From an uncultured Oscillospiraceae bacterium (GTDB lineage: Bacteria > Bacillota > Clostridia > Oscillospirales > Oscillospiraceae), in the NCBI GenBank assembly GCA_934591895.1, contig CAKTPP010000007.1, forward strand, positions 62,001-126,000: a stretch of DNA of 64,000 nucleotides, read 5' to 3'. The position numbers were made by a program, and so were the translations under genes. Positions 6,759 to 15,610 of this stretch are shown piece after piece (position 1 is the stretch's first letter; the number at the start of each line of letters is the position of its first letter). The notes under the pieces were generated by a model that was not told where the DNA came from, did no database searches, and worked only from the letters and a program-made list of their open reading frames with translations.

Positions 6759-8141
6759 ATGACCTTTTCGGATTATATCGACTACCTGCGCGGCAAGCGC
6801 ATCGGCGTCATCGGATTCGGCGTGAGCAATCAGCCGCTCGTGCGTGTGCTGCTGCGCAGCGGCTGTGATGTGACCGTGTGCGACCGGCGCGAGCGCGCGC
6901 AGCTCGGCGCAGCCGGGGACGAGGCTGCGGCGCAGGGCGCGAAGTTTGCCCTTGGCGCGGACTATCTCGAGCATCTGGATTTTGATGTCATCTTCCGCAC
7001 GCCGGGCGTGCTGCCCATCGTGCCGCAGCTGCGCAAGGCTGCGCAAAACGGCGCGATCCTCACCTCCGAGATGGAGGCGTTCTGCAATCTCTGCCCCTGC
7101 CGCATCCTTGCCATCACCGGCAGCGACGGCAAGACCACGACCTCGACCATCACGGCGGAGCTTCTGCGTGCGCAGGGGTACACCGTGCACCTCGGCGGCA
7201 ACATCGGCACGCCGCTGTTTGACCGCATTGCGGACATCCGGCCGGATGATTTTGCCGTGCTCGAGCTCAGCAGCTTCCAGCTGCACAGCATGCACTGTGC
7301 GCCGGACGTGGCCATCATCACAAACATTTCGCCCAACCATCTGGATGTGCATCCGGATCTGGAGGACTATGTGTCGGCCAAGTGCAGCATTTACCGCGGC
7401 CAGCGTTCCGACGGCGTCCTTGTGCTCAACGCCAGGGATGCGCACACGCCGCGCTTTGCGGCTGAAGCGCCGGGCAGCGTGCGCTATTTCAGCAGCGTCG
7501 GTCCGGTGGAAAACGGCGTCTACTGCTCCGACGGCGTCATTTATCGCGCGCATGACGGCAGGGCGGAGCGGCTGATCGACGTTTCGGATATCCGCATCCC
7601 CGGCGCGCACAACGTGGAAAACTACATGGCTGCCTTCGCCGCGACCGACGGTCTGGTCGGTCAGGCGGCGTGCGAGCGGGTCGCGCGCAGCTTTGCAGGT
7701 GTTGCGCACCGCATGGAGCGCATCCGCGAGCTCAACGGCATCACGTTCATCAACGACTCCATCGCCTCGAGCCCCACGCGCACGATCGCGGGGCTGCACG
7801 CGCTGCCGAAGCCGCCGGTCATCATTCTCGGCGGGCACGATAAGCATATCCCGTTTGACGAGCTGGGCGACGAGGTCTGCCTGCACGCGAAGGCGGCGGT
7901 CGTCGTCGGCGAGACGGCGCAGCGCATCGCGGCGGCCATCCGCGGCTCGGAATTCTATGACCCGCAAACGCTGCCGCTCATTGAGGCGCCGGACTTTCGC
8001 GCGGCGGTCGAGGCGGCGTATCGTCTCGCACAGCCGGGCGACACCGTGACGCTCTCACCGGCGTGCTCGTCGTTTGACTTCTTCAAAAACTTCGCCGAGC
8101 GCGGCGATACCTTCCGCGCCATCGTAGAAGACCTGCAATAA
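6759..8141 (+). CDS. murD: UDP-N-acetylmuramoyl-L-alanine:D-glutamate ligase
   Basis: This cytoplasmic Mur ligase adds D-glutamate to UDP-MurNAc-L-Ala in peptidoglycan precursor synthesis. It has 460 residues, the usual length. The N-terminal Rossmann motif is GVIGFGVSN, the ATP-binding P-loop is ITGSDGKTTT near residue 118, and the Mur ligase segment NDSIASSPTRTIAGL lies near residue 331. An AAAGGAG ribosome binding site and a consensus promoter precede it. It is separated from the usual dcw cluster and is followed by yunB after a 48-bp gap. Confidence 0.96.
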   Translation: MTFSDYIDYLRGKRIGVIGFGVSNQPLVRVLLRSGCDVTVCDRRERAQLGAAGDEAAAQGAKFALGADYLEHLDFDVIFRTPGVLPIVPQLRKAAQNGAILTSEMEAFCNLCPCRILAITGSDGKTTTSTITAELLRAQGYTVHLGGNIGTPLFDRIADIRPDDFAVLELSSFQLHSMHCAPDVAIITNISPNHLDVHPDLEDYVSAKCSIYRGQRSDGVLVLNARDAHTPRFAAEAPGSVRYFSSVGPVENGVYCSDGVIYRAHDGRAERLIDVSDIRIPGAHNVENYMAAFAATDGLVGQAACERVARSFAGVAHRMERIRELNGITFINDSIASSPTRTIAGLHALPKPPVIILGGHDKHIPFDELGDEVCLHAKAAVVVGETAQRIAAAIRGSEFYDPQTLPLIEAPDFRAAVEAAYRLAQPGDTVTLSPACSSFDFFKNFAERGDTFRAIVEDLQ

Positions 8142-8189
8142 ATGCATGGATCGCGCCCCGCCTGCATAGCATGGCAGGGGGGGAGTGCC

Positions 8190-8831
8190 ATGATCCGTGC
8201 GACTCGCCGCCGGCGCCCGGCCATCCGCCGCCCGCCGCGGGCAAAGCGCAGAGCGGCGGCGCTGCTGCTGGCGCTGGCCGTGCTTGGCAGCGCCGCGTAT
8301 GTGACCGTGACGGTGCTGCAGCTCATTACGCAGCTTGCCGTAAACGCCGCCTGCGATCTCATGCAGCTGAAGATCAACACCGCCGTCCGCGCGGCCATGG
8401 CGCAGGTGCGCGGCGAATACTATACCTACCGCACAGATGCGGACGGGACGATCACGGCCGTGAGCATCGACGCCGGGCGCGTGGGGCAGGTGTCCTCGCT
8501 TGTGCTTGAGCATATGACGGACGGCGACGACGGGCAGATCGAGCTCGACATCCCGCTTGAGACGCTCTTCGGCGTGAATTTTCTGCCCGGCCTCAGGCTG
8601 CCGCTGCCGGTGCGCATCCTTGTGCTGACGACGTCGGATGTGCGATACCGCAACGAGCTCATGTCGGCCGCGATCAATCAGAGCAAATATCAGCTATACC
8701 TCGATATCAACATGGATCTGGACATTCTGGTGCCGTGGGCGCACCAGACGGAGACCGTGGGCATGCAGACGCTGCTGGCCGAGACGGTCATCGTCGGCAA
8801 AGTGCCCCAGACGTATGTGGAAGTGGAGTAA
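8190..8831 (+). CDS. yunB: Sporulation protein YunB
   Basis: This 213-residue protein starts with a basic N-terminus (about ten Arg/Lys in the first 25 residues) and one hydrophobic segment near residues 26-50, so it is probably membrane anchored with the bulk outside the cytoplasm. The rest matches the YunB family: an LFGVNFLPGLRLPLPV segment and INQSKYQLYLDINMD near residue 167, with a terminal VVGKVPQTYVEV-type end. YunB is a mother-cell sporulation protein of unclear biochemistry in Bacillus. The start at 8190 was chosen because a GGGGGGAG ribosome binding site lies just upstream. Only 5 bp separate it from ligA. Confidence 0.85.
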   Translation: MIRATRRRRPAIRRPPRAKRRAAALLLALAVLGSAAYVTVTVLQLITQLAVNAACDLMQLKINTAVRAAMAQVRGEYYTYRTDADGTITAVSIDAGRVGQVSSLVLEHMTDGDDGQIELDIPLETLFGVNFLPGLRLPLPVRILVLTTSDVRYRNELMSAAINQSKYQLYLDINMDLDILVPWAHQTETVGMQTLLAETVIVGKVPQTYVEVE

Positions 8832-8836
8832 CGACT

Positions 8837-10816
8837 ATGGATGTACACGAAGAAATTCAGGCGCTGCGCGGTCAGCTCGAGCGGGCGAACTTTCTCTACT
8901 ATGTGAAGGATGCACCCGAGATCAGCGACTTTGAATATGACGCGCTCCTGCGCAGACTGGAGGAGCTTGAGGCGGCGCACCCGGAGTACGCCTCGCCCGA
9001 TTCGCCGACGCAGCACGTCGGCGGTTATGCGCTCAACACCTTCGCGCAGGTGCACCATCAGGTGCCGCTCGAGAGCCTGCAGGATGTATTCTCGTTTGAC
9101 GAGCTGCGCGCATTCGGCGCGCGCATGGACACCGCGCTCACGCAGACGCATGACTACTCCGTCGAGCCGAAGATCGACGGCCTGTCCATGTCGCTCGAGT
9201 ATGAAAACGGTGTGTTCGTGCGCGGGGCGACGCGCGGCGACGGCATCACCGGCGAGGATGTGACGGAAAACCTGCGCACGCTGCGAAACCTGCCGCTGAC
9301 GCTTGAAAACGCGCCCGCAAGGCTCATCGTGCGCGGCGAGGTCTATATGTCGCATGACGTGTTTGCGCAGCTCAACGCCGAGCGTGAGCTGCTCGAGCAG
9401 CCGCTGCTGGCAAACCCGCGCAACGCCGCGGCGGGCTCCGTGCGCCAGCAGGATCCGAAGGTCGCGGCGGCGCGCAGGCTCGACATCATCATCTTCAACC
9501 TCCAGTATGACAGTGAGCACACGTTTGCCACCCATACGCAGACGCTGGACTATCTGGCGTCACTCGGCTTCCCGGTCGTGCCGTACCGGCGCTGCGGGAC
9601 GCTCGACGCCTGCTGCGCGCGCATCGACTGGATCGGCGACAACCGCGGGACGTTCCCGTTCGATATCGACGGCGCGGTCATCAAGATCAACGATCTTGCG
9701 CAGCGGCAGTATCTCGGCAGCACGGCAAAATTCCCGCGCTGGGCGGTGGCATATAAGTACCCGCCGGAGAAAAAGGAGAGCCGCGTGCGCGACATCGTCG
9801 TGCAGGTCGGGCGCACGGGCGTGCTCACGCCGAAGGCGGTCATCGAGCCGGTGCGTCTGGCGGGGACGACCGTCACGAACGCCACGCTGCACAATCAGGA
9901 CTTCATCGACAATCTCGACCTGCGCATCGGCGACACGGTGCTCGTGCAGAAGGCGGGGGAGATCATTCCCGAGATCCTCTCCGTCGTGCGCGAAAAGCGT
10001 CCGGATGGCACGGTCCCGTTTCGTATGCCGGACACGTGCCCCGAGTGCGGCGCGCCGGTCGTGCGCGATCCGGACGGTGCCGCTCTGCGCTGCACGGGTG
10101 CGGAGTGCCCGGCGCAGCGGCTGCGCAACATCGCGCACTTCGCCTCCCGCGAGGCGATGGACATCGACGGGCTTGGCATTTCGCTGTGCCAGTCGCTGAT
10201 CGAGGCGGAACTCGTGCGCTCGCCGGCGGAGCTGTATGCCCTCGAGCCGCAGGCGGTCGCGGCGCTGGATCATATGGGCAAAAAATCGGCCGAGAACCTC
10301 ATCGCGGCCATTGAAAAGAGCAAGGATGCGGGCATGGCGCGGCTGCTGTGCGCGTTCGGCATCCGGCAGGTGGGGCAGAAGGCGGCCAAGGTGCTGGCGA
10401 TGCACTTCGGCACGCTCGACAAGCTTATGGCGGCGACGGAGGACGAGCTTATGGCCATTCCCGACGTCGGGCCGACGACGGCGGCATACCTGCGCGCGTG
10501 GTTTGAAAATCCGCAGTCGCAGCATCAGCTGCGTCTGCTGCGCGCGGCCGGTGTCAGCTTCGAGTCCAGGGAGCAGGTCGTCGACCACCGCTTTGCGGGC
10601 AAGACGTTCGTGCTCACCGGCGCGCTCGAGCACTTCAGCCGCGACGAGGCCGGTGCCATCATCGAGCGCTTCGGCGGCAAGACCAGCTCGTCCGTGTCGA
10701 AAAAAACGTCCTATCTGCTCGCCGGGGAAAACACCGGCTCAAAGTACCAGAAGGCGCTCACGCTCGGCACGCCGATCATTACGGAAGCAGAATTTCTGGA
10801 CATGATCCGGGAATAA
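8837..10816 (+). CDS. ligA: NAD+-dependent DNA ligase
   Basis: This is the replicative DNA ligase that seals nicks using NAD+. Length is 659 residues, typical of LigA. The Ia/adenylation region has the catalytic Lys112 in EPKIDGLSMSLEYENG, then RNAAAGSVRQ and the GAVIKIN motif, followed by an OB fold. The four-cysteine zinc finger starts with CPECGAPV near residue 400. Helix-hairpin-helix repeats follow, and a BRCT domain runs from about residue 585. The start MDVHEE at 8837 is the family-like N-terminus and follows a GGAG. nadE, which makes its cofactor, follows 21 bp downstream. Confidence 0.97.
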   Translation: MDVHEEIQALRGQLERANFLYYVKDAPEISDFEYDALLRRLEELEAAHPEYASPDSPTQHVGGYALNTFAQVHHQVPLESLQDVFSFDELRAFGARMDTALTQTHDYSVEPKIDGLSMSLEYENGVFVRGATRGDGITGEDVTENLRTLRNLPLTLENAPARLIVRGEVYMSHDVFAQLNAERELLEQPLLANPRNAAAGSVRQQDPKVAAARRLDIIIFNLQYDSEHTFATHTQTLDYLASLGFPVVPYRRCGTLDACCARIDWIGDNRGTFPFDIDGAVIKINDLAQRQYLGSTAKFPRWAVAYKYPPEKKESRVRDIVVQVGRTGVLTPKAVIEPVRLAGTTVTNATLHNQDFIDNLDLRIGDTVLVQKAGEIIPEILSVVREKRPDGTVPFRMPDTCPECGAPVVRDPDGAALRCTGAECPAQRLRNIAHFASREAMDIDGLGISLCQSLIEAELVRSPAELYALEPQAVAALDHMGKKSAENLIAAIEKSKDAGMARLLCAFGIRQVGQKAAKVLAMHFGTLDKLMAATEDELMAIPDVGPTTAAYLRAWFENPQSQHQLRLLRAAGVSFESREQVVDHRFAGKTFVLTGALEHFSRDEAGAIIERFGGKTSSSVSKKTSYLLAGENTGSKYQKALTLGTPIITEAEFLDMIRE

Positions 10817-10837
10817 CGACAAGACGGAGGAATCATC

Positions 10838-11569
10838 ATGCGAGATTATGCAAAAGAGTTTGAAAACCGCGTCGCCTTCATCCGCGACCTGCTCAGGAGC
10901 AGCGGCGCCAAGGGCGTTATCTACGGCAACAGCGGCGGCAAGGACAGCGCGCTCGTCGGCATCCTCTGCAAGGCCGCGTGCGACAATACGGTCGGCATCA
11001 TGATGCCGTGCGCCTCCAAGCGCAACTTCGGCGAGGACATGACCGACGGTCTGGCCGTGGCCGAGCAGTTCAACATTGAGACGCGCACGGTTGATCTCAC
11101 GGCGGAAAAGGAGCTTGTCATGCAGACGGTCTCCGCCGTCACGACGCTCAACCAGATGGCGACGTCGAACATCGCGCCGCGTCTGCGCATGCTCACGCTC
11201 TACACGATCGGCGCGGCGGAGGGGCGTCTCGTCGCCGGAACGGGCAACCGCAGCGAGGCGTATATGGGTTACTTCACGAAGTGGGGCGACGGCGCATATG
11301 ACTTTAACCCCATCGCCGACCTGACCGTGACGGAGATCTACGAGTTTCTGACGTGGCTGCACGCGCCGGAAAACATCATCCGCAAGGCGCCGTCTGCCGG
11401 CCTTTTCGAGGGACAGACGGACGAGCAGGAGATGGGCGTGAGCTATGCCGCCATCGACCGGTACATCCTCACCGGCGAGGCCAACGAGCACGACAAGGCC
11501 ATCATCGACCGCTACCATAGCCGCAGCGAGCACAAGCGCCGTCCGGCCGCGACCTATCACGCCGAATGA
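10838..11569 (+). CDS. nadE: NAD+ synthase (ammonia-dependent type)
   Basis: This enzyme amidates and adenylates deamido-NAD to NAD+, the final step of NAD synthesis. It is 243 residues long, matching the short ammonia-dependent form because no glutaminase domain is present. The N-type ATP pyrophosphatase loop GNSGGKDSAL is at residues 30-39. GTGNRSEAYMGYFTKWGD near residue 134 and the EQEMGVSYAAID segment near residue 198 are also typical. It lies between ligA and tatD, and its stop overlaps the tatD start (ATGA). Confidence 0.95.
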   Translation: MRDYAKEFENRVAFIRDLLRSSGAKGVIYGNSGGKDSALVGILCKAACDNTVGIMMPCASKRNFGEDMTDGLAVAEQFNIETRTVDLTAEKELVMQTVSAVTTLNQMATSNIAPRLRMLTLYTIGAAEGRLVAGTGNRSEAYMGYFTKWGDGAYDFNPIADLTVTEIYEFLTWLHAPENIIRKAPSAGLFEGQTDEQEMGVSYAAIDRYILTGEANEHDKAIIDRYHSRSEHKRRPAATYHAE

Positions 11570-12330
11570 CGCAGTATTTTGACACCCACGCGCATTACGA
11601 CAGCGGGAAGTTCAATGCCGACCGCGACGAGGTGCTGCGCGCCGTGCACGAGAGCGGCGTCGCGCTCGTGGTCGATCCCGGCGACAGCGGCGTCACGTCG
11701 GAGCGCGCCGTCGCGCTGGCACAGACGCACGATTTTGTCTATGCCGCCGTCGGCTGGCATCCGGAGGAGGCCGGCAGCTGGACGGACGGCAGCCTTGCGC
11801 ACATCCGCGCGCTGGCGGCGCAGCCGAAGGTCTGTGCCATCGGCGAGATCGGGCTGGACTATTACTGGGACGCTTCCACAAAGGCGACGCAGGAAGCGAT
11901 GTTCCGCGCGCAGCTGGAGCTTGCGCTCGAGCTGGATCTGCCGGTCATCGTGCATGACCGCGAGGCGCACGGCGACAGCCTGCGCATCGTGTGCGACTAT
12001 CCGCGGCTGCGCGGCGTGTTCCACTGCTATTCCGGCAGTGTGGAGATGGCGCGCGAGCTGCTGCGCCGCGGCTGGTATCTCGGCTTTGACGGGCCGATCA
12101 CGTACAAAAATGCCGCCAAGGCGCCCGAGGTGATCGCCGCCTGCCCGGTCGAGCGCATCCTGCTGGAAACGGACTCTCCCTATCTCGCGCCCGTGCCGAA
12201 TCGCGGCAAGCGCAATGATTCACGCAACCTGCCGTTCGTCGCCGCGCGTATTGGGGAGATCAAGGGCATGACTACAGACCAGGTCGCGGAGGTAACACTG
12301 CAAAATGGAAAGAAACTCTTTGATCTCTGA
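11566..12330 (+). CDS. tatD: TatD-family metal-dependent hydrolase / DNase
   Basis: This 254-residue TIM-barrel amidohydrolase-type nuclease carries the complete metal-site set: the HAH motif in FDTHAHYDSG at residues 4-13, the glutamate in GEIGLDYYWD near residue 94, the histidines in VIVHDREAHGD and GVFHCYSG, and the aspartate in LLETDSPYLAP. Family members act as 3'-5' exonucleases or in RNA/DNA quality control. It overlaps nadE by four bases upstream and the phosphatase gene by 26 bp downstream. Confidence 0.92.
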   Translation: MTQYFDTHAHYDSGKFNADRDEVLRAVHESGVALVVDPGDSGVTSERAVALAQTHDFVYAAVGWHPEEAGSWTDGSLAHIRALAAQPKVCAIGEIGLDYYWDASTKATQEAMFRAQLELALELDLPVIVHDREAHGDSLRIVCDYPRLRGVFHCYSGSVEMARELLRRGWYLGFDGPITYKNAAKAPEVIAACPVERILLETDSPYLAPVPNRGKRNDSRNLPFVAARIGEIKGMTTDQVAEVTLQNGKKLFDL

Positions 12331-13120
12331 ACACTATCTGCTGCGCGGCGCGCCGAACGCGCGCGATCTCGGCGGCCTGCCGACGATCGACGGGCATAGG
12401 GTGCGTGCCGGGGTGCTGCTGCGCAGCGGCGAGCTTGCGCGCATCACGGACGACGACGCGCAGACGCTCAGTCAATATCCGCTGCGCACGGTCGTCGACT
12501 TCCGCACCGATCTGGAGCGGGAGCAAAAGCCCGACCGCGTTCTTGCGGGCGTGCGCTACATTCACTGTCCGATCGTGCAGCAGACGGCGGCCGGCTTGAC
12601 GCGCGAGGAGCACGCCGACCCCTACGGCGCCGTCGTCGCGCACGCGAAATTGCTGGCAGGCAGGGAGCGGGCGTTCATGTGCGAGCTTTACCGAAGCCTC
12701 GTCACGCAGGATTACTCTGTTGAGCACTACCGGCAGTTTTTCGCGCTTCTGCTCGCGCAGACGGACGGGGCGCTGCTCTACCACTGCTCCGCGGGGAAGG
12801 ATCGCGTCGGCGTCGGCACGATGCTGCTGCTCACGGCGCTGGGTGTGGACTGGCCGGTCATCGTGGAAAACTATCTGATCACGAACGAGCGCATGGCCGC
12901 CTCGACCGACTGCCTGCTGGCGGCGGTCAGGGACTATGACCTCACGGAGGCGGAGCGGGACGTGATCCGCACGTTCGACCGTGCGGATGCGGAGTTTCTG
13001 ACCGCTGCGCGCGACGCGGCTGCGGAGCGCTGCGGCAGCGTGGACGCCTTCCTGACGCAGGCGCTCGGTGTCGGCGCGGCCGAGCGGGAGACGCTGCGTG
13101 CGCGCTGGCTGACCGAGTGA
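12305..13120 (+). CDS. Tyrosine-protein phosphatase (Y_phosphatase3 / IphP-like)
   Basis: This 271-residue protein has the N-terminal NARDLGGLPTIDG signature and VVDFRTDLER of the atypical dual-specificity/tyrosine phosphatase family. The phosphate-binding loop is HCSAGKDRVG, with nucleophile Cys161 and Arg167. No signal peptide is visible, so it is probably cytoplasmic; the substrate (protein phosphotyrosine or phosphoinositide) cannot be told from sequence. It overlaps tatD by 26 bp in another frame and closes the murD-to-phosphatase gene run. Confidence 0.88.
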   Translation: MERNSLISEHYLLRGAPNARDLGGLPTIDGHRVRAGVLLRSGELARITDDDAQTLSQYPLRTVVDFRTDLEREQKPDRVLAGVRYIHCPIVQQTAAGLTREEHADPYGAVVAHAKLLAGRERAFMCELYRSLVTQDYSVEHYRQFFALLLAQTDGALLYHCSAGKDRVGVGTMLLLTALGVDWPVIVENYLITNERMAASTDCLLAAVRDYDLTEAERDVIRTFDRADAEFLTAARDAAAERCGSVDAFLTQALGVGAAERETLRARWLTE

Positions 13121-13135
13121 TCCAGGAAATTGCAG

Positions 13136-13178
13136 CACAAGCGGCGTGCCGCCCAATGTGGGCGGCACGCCGCTTGTG
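13136..13178 (+). terminator. Perfect 20-bp hairpin between convergent genes
   Basis: CACAAGCGGCGTGCCGCCCA, a 3-nt ATG loop and its exact complement lie between the phosphatase gene and the convergent PAS/ATPase gene. There is no T-run, so it may act as a bidirectional terminator of unusual type or as an RNA-end stabiliser. Confidence 0.6.
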
Positions 13179-13194
13179 CCGGATATGGTGCGTA

Positions 13195-14256
13195 TCAGAC
13201 CCTTGGTATTCGATCCGCGAGAAAGATCAGGACAGGGTCTTCCTCTGCGCGGACATAGGGCGCCCTCGGCGCGCGAAACAGCGTCGATTCCGGCAGCACC
13301 GTGCTGAGCACGACGTGGAAGGTCGTGCCGTTCCAGTCGTTGCTTTCGAGCAGGATCGTGCCGTCGTGCTTTTCCGCGACGCCGAGCGCGACGGTGAGCC
13401 CGAAGCTGTTGCTGCTGAGGTCAGAAAAGTCCACGCCCGTCACGCGCAGCGGGATGAAGATCGTCCCGAGCTTTGCCGGGGCGATGCGCGTGCCGTCGTC
13501 ACAGATGATGATGTCGGCGCGCTCGTCCTCCTGCGTGACGCGGATGTGAATGCGGTCGCCGCGCGCGCAGCGCTCCATGCAGTTTGCGATGATGTTGAGC
13601 AGCATCCGCCGGATGAGCGCCGTGTCGAGTGCGCACTCGATCGGCGCTTCCGGAATGTCCACATCGAGCACGATGCCGTTGTCATCGGTGATCGACCGGA
13701 GGCTTTCCAGCAGCATCCGGCATTCCGCGCCGAGGTCGCACAGCTGCGGTGCGAATGCGAGCGAGCCGTCGCTCAGCCCCGAGGCGGTGGAGGCGTTGAG
13801 CGCAAAGCGCAGCAGCCGGTAATAAAACCGCTTGAGCTCCGCTGCGTTGTGGCGAAAATGCACGTCGCTCAGGCGCATGCCGTAGTCGGAGAAGTACGTT
13901 GCAAGCGTGTGAAAGCCCGACAGCGCCGTCAGAAACGGCGCGAACTGCGCACCTGCGCGCAGCGTGTTTTCGTCCTGCGGCTCGAGCGAGCAGAGCCGGA
14001 ACGCGCCGAACGACGTTACGGAGACGATGACGTGGCGCTTGCCGACTGTAGCGGAGGTCACAAATTCCGTCGCCGTGGCCCCGGTGATGTGATCCGGCAG
14101 CAGCTCGGAGAGCTTGTGGTTCGTGCGGTCGCCGCGAAAGAGCTCCTGTGCCGCCGGATTCATGAATGCAATGAACTGCCCCTGCACGCCGAGCACGGCT
14201 GTGGTGCTCATGGAAAACAGCGTGCTGAGCGAGTCGATGATTTGCGTGTTGCTCAT
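13195..14256 (-). CDS. PAS domain plus histidine-kinase-like ATPase protein
   Basis: This is a 353-residue cytoplasmic protein without membrane segments. Residues 1-60 look like a PAS domain (GVQGQFIAFMNPAAQELF). A helical region at about 120-170 contains RHNAAELKRFY, which may include the phospho-acceptor helix. Residues about 230-320 are a GHKL ATPase: N-box LLNIIANCMER, a G1-like DDGTRIAP and a G2-like SFGLTVALGVAEKHDG. The G1 box lacks the usual second glycine (DxGxG), so activity is uncertain. No response regulator gene is adjacent. Its own promoter lies at 14290-14318. Confidence 0.7.
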   Translation of the reverse strand: MSNTQIIDSLSTLFSMSTTAVLGVQGQFIAFMNPAAQELFRGDRTNHKLSELLPDHITGATATEFVTSATVGKRHVIVSVTSFGAFRLCSLEPQDENTLRAGAQFAPFLTALSGFHTLATYFSDYGMRLSDVHFRHNAAELKRFYYRLLRFALNASTASGLSDGSLAFAPQLCDLGAECRMLLESLRSITDDNGIVLDVDIPEAPIECALDTALIRRMLLNIIANCMERCARGDRIHIRVTQEDERADIIICDDGTRIAPAKLGTIFIPLRVTGVDFSDLSSNSFGLTVALGVAEKHDGTILLESNDWNGTTFHVVLSTVLPESTLFRAPRAPYVRAEEDPVLIFLADRIPRV

Positions 14257-14289
14257 TTTCCAATCCCCCCCTGAGATGTATTAAAAATC

Positions 14290-14318
14290 AGTATAACAGA
14301 GTTTGACAATCATTACAA
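14290..14318 (-). promoter_or_regulatory. Promoter of the PAS/ATPase gene
   Basis: On the minus strand: TTGTAA (14313-14318), 17 bp and TATACT (14290-14295), 34 bp upstream of the start codon. Confidence 0.75.
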
Positions 14319-14390
14319 GATTCTGCACAAATCTGAGCGGAAAATTGTCACATGTGATCGATGCGGTGGGACAGGCAGGAAAGAATGTGG

Positions 14391-14419
14391 TTGCGCTTTT
14401 CCCCGAATTGTTATAAAAT
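14391..14419 (+). promoter_or_regulatory. Promoter of gap
   Basis: TTGCGC (14391-14396), 17 bp and TAAAAT (14414-14419), giving a leader of about 55 nt before the gap start. Confidence 0.7.
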
Positions 14420-14478
14420 GAGGGCGTATGAAATGCGCTGCGTGCTGTGCGCAGCAGATCTAACAGGAGGAAACGAGT

Positions 14479-15498
14479 ATGATTAAAATTGGCATCAATG
14501 GCTTCGGCCGCATCGGCCGTCTGGCATTCCGCGCCGCGATCTGCGCTGACGATATTGAGGTCGTCGCCGTCAACGCTCCGGACAAAACGCCCGAGCAGCT
14601 GGCATATACCGTGAAGTATGACTCCGTGCACGGCCGCTTCAACGGCACCGTTGATTTTGAGGAAGGCGAAAACCCGGCCCTGATCGTCAACGGCAAGCGC
14701 GTTGCGCTGCTCAACAACCGCGACGCGAAGCTCCTGCCCTGGGGCGAGCTGGGTGTCGAGTACGTGCTCGAGTGCACCGGCGCGTTCCTGACCAAGGAGA
14801 AGGCGCAGGATCACCTCGATGCCGGCGCGCAGGTCGTCGTGCTCTCCGGCCCGTCGAAGGACGACACGCCGATGTTCGTCTGCGGCGTCAACCTTGACGC
14901 TTACACCCCCGACATCAAGATCGTGTCCAATGCTTCCTGCACCACCAACTGCCTTGCGCCGCTGGCCAAGATCATCAACGACAACTTCGGCATCGTCGAG
15001 GGTCTCATGACCACCGTCCACGCCGACACCGCCACCCAGCAGGTCGTTGACGGCTTCTCCAAGAAGAACTGGCGCCTGTCGCGCGGCGTGCACGGCAACA
15101 TCATCCCGACCAGCACCGGTGCTGCCAAGGCTGTCGGCAAGGTCATTCCGGCGCTTCAGGGCAAGCTGACCGGCACCTCCATGCGTATCCCGAGCGCGGA
15201 TGTGTCCATCGTCGACCTGACCTGCCGTCTGGAAAAGGCCGCAACCTATGAAGAGATCTGCGCCGCCGTCAAGGCCGCTGCGGAAGGCCCGATGGCCGGC
15301 ATCGTCGAGTATGTTGACGACGAGGTCGTCTCCTCCGACTTCATCACCGATCCGCACACCAGCATCTTCGATGCCAGAGCGGGTCTGGCGCTCAACGATC
15401 ACTTCGTCAAGCTCATGGCGTGGTACGACAACGAGTGGGGCTTCTCCAACAAGATGCTCGACCTCACGCGCCACATCGACAGCGTCCGCAAGGCCTGA
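14479..15498 (+). CDS. gap: Glyceraldehyde-3-phosphate dehydrogenase, type I
   Basis: This glycolytic enzyme makes 1,3-bisphosphoglycerate from G3P with NAD+ and acts as a cytoplasmic tetramer. It has 339 residues. The N-terminal GINGFGRIGRLAFRA nucleotide-binding motif and the active-site SNASCTTNCLAPL (Cys154) are intact, as is the C-terminal WYDNEWGFSNKM. An AGGAGG ribosome binding site and strong codon bias fit a highly expressed gene. It is monocistronic, with its own promoter and terminator; no other glycolytic gene is adjacent. Confidence 0.98.
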   Translation: MIKIGINGFGRIGRLAFRAAICADDIEVVAVNAPDKTPEQLAYTVKYDSVHGRFNGTVDFEEGENPALIVNGKRVALLNNRDAKLLPWGELGVEYVLECTGAFLTKEKAQDHLDAGAQVVVLSGPSKDDTPMFVCGVNLDAYTPDIKIVSNASCTTNCLAPLAKIINDNFGIVEGLMTTVHADTATQQVVDGFSKKNWRLSRGVHGNIIPTSTGAAKAVGKVIPALQGKLTGTSMRIPSADVSIVDLTCRLEKAATYEEICAAVKAAAEGPMAGIVEYVDDEVVSSDFITDPHTSIFDARAGLALNDHFVKLMAWYDNEWGFSNKMLDLTRHIDSVRKA

Positions 15499-15517
15499 TC
15501 GAAAAAATCCAACTGCA

Positions 15518-15552
15518 AATCAAGGGAATGCATCGCGTTCCCTTGATTTTTT
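15518..15552 (+). terminator. Terminator of gap
   Basis: AATCAAGGGAA, a 9-nt loop and TTCCCTTGATT run into a T-tract (TTTTTT). Confidence 0.9.
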
Positions 15553-15571
15553 CTGCGTGTTCGTGTAAAGT
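15543..15571 (+). promoter_or_regulatory. Possible promoter of the flippase-mazG unit
   Basis: TTGATT (15543-15548), 17 bp and TAAAGT (15566-15571), overlapping the 3' arm of the gap terminator. The match is moderate. Confidence 0.45.
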
Positions 15572-15610
15572 ATAGCGGCACATGAAATTTCAGCGGGGAG
15601 GGAGCGCGTT

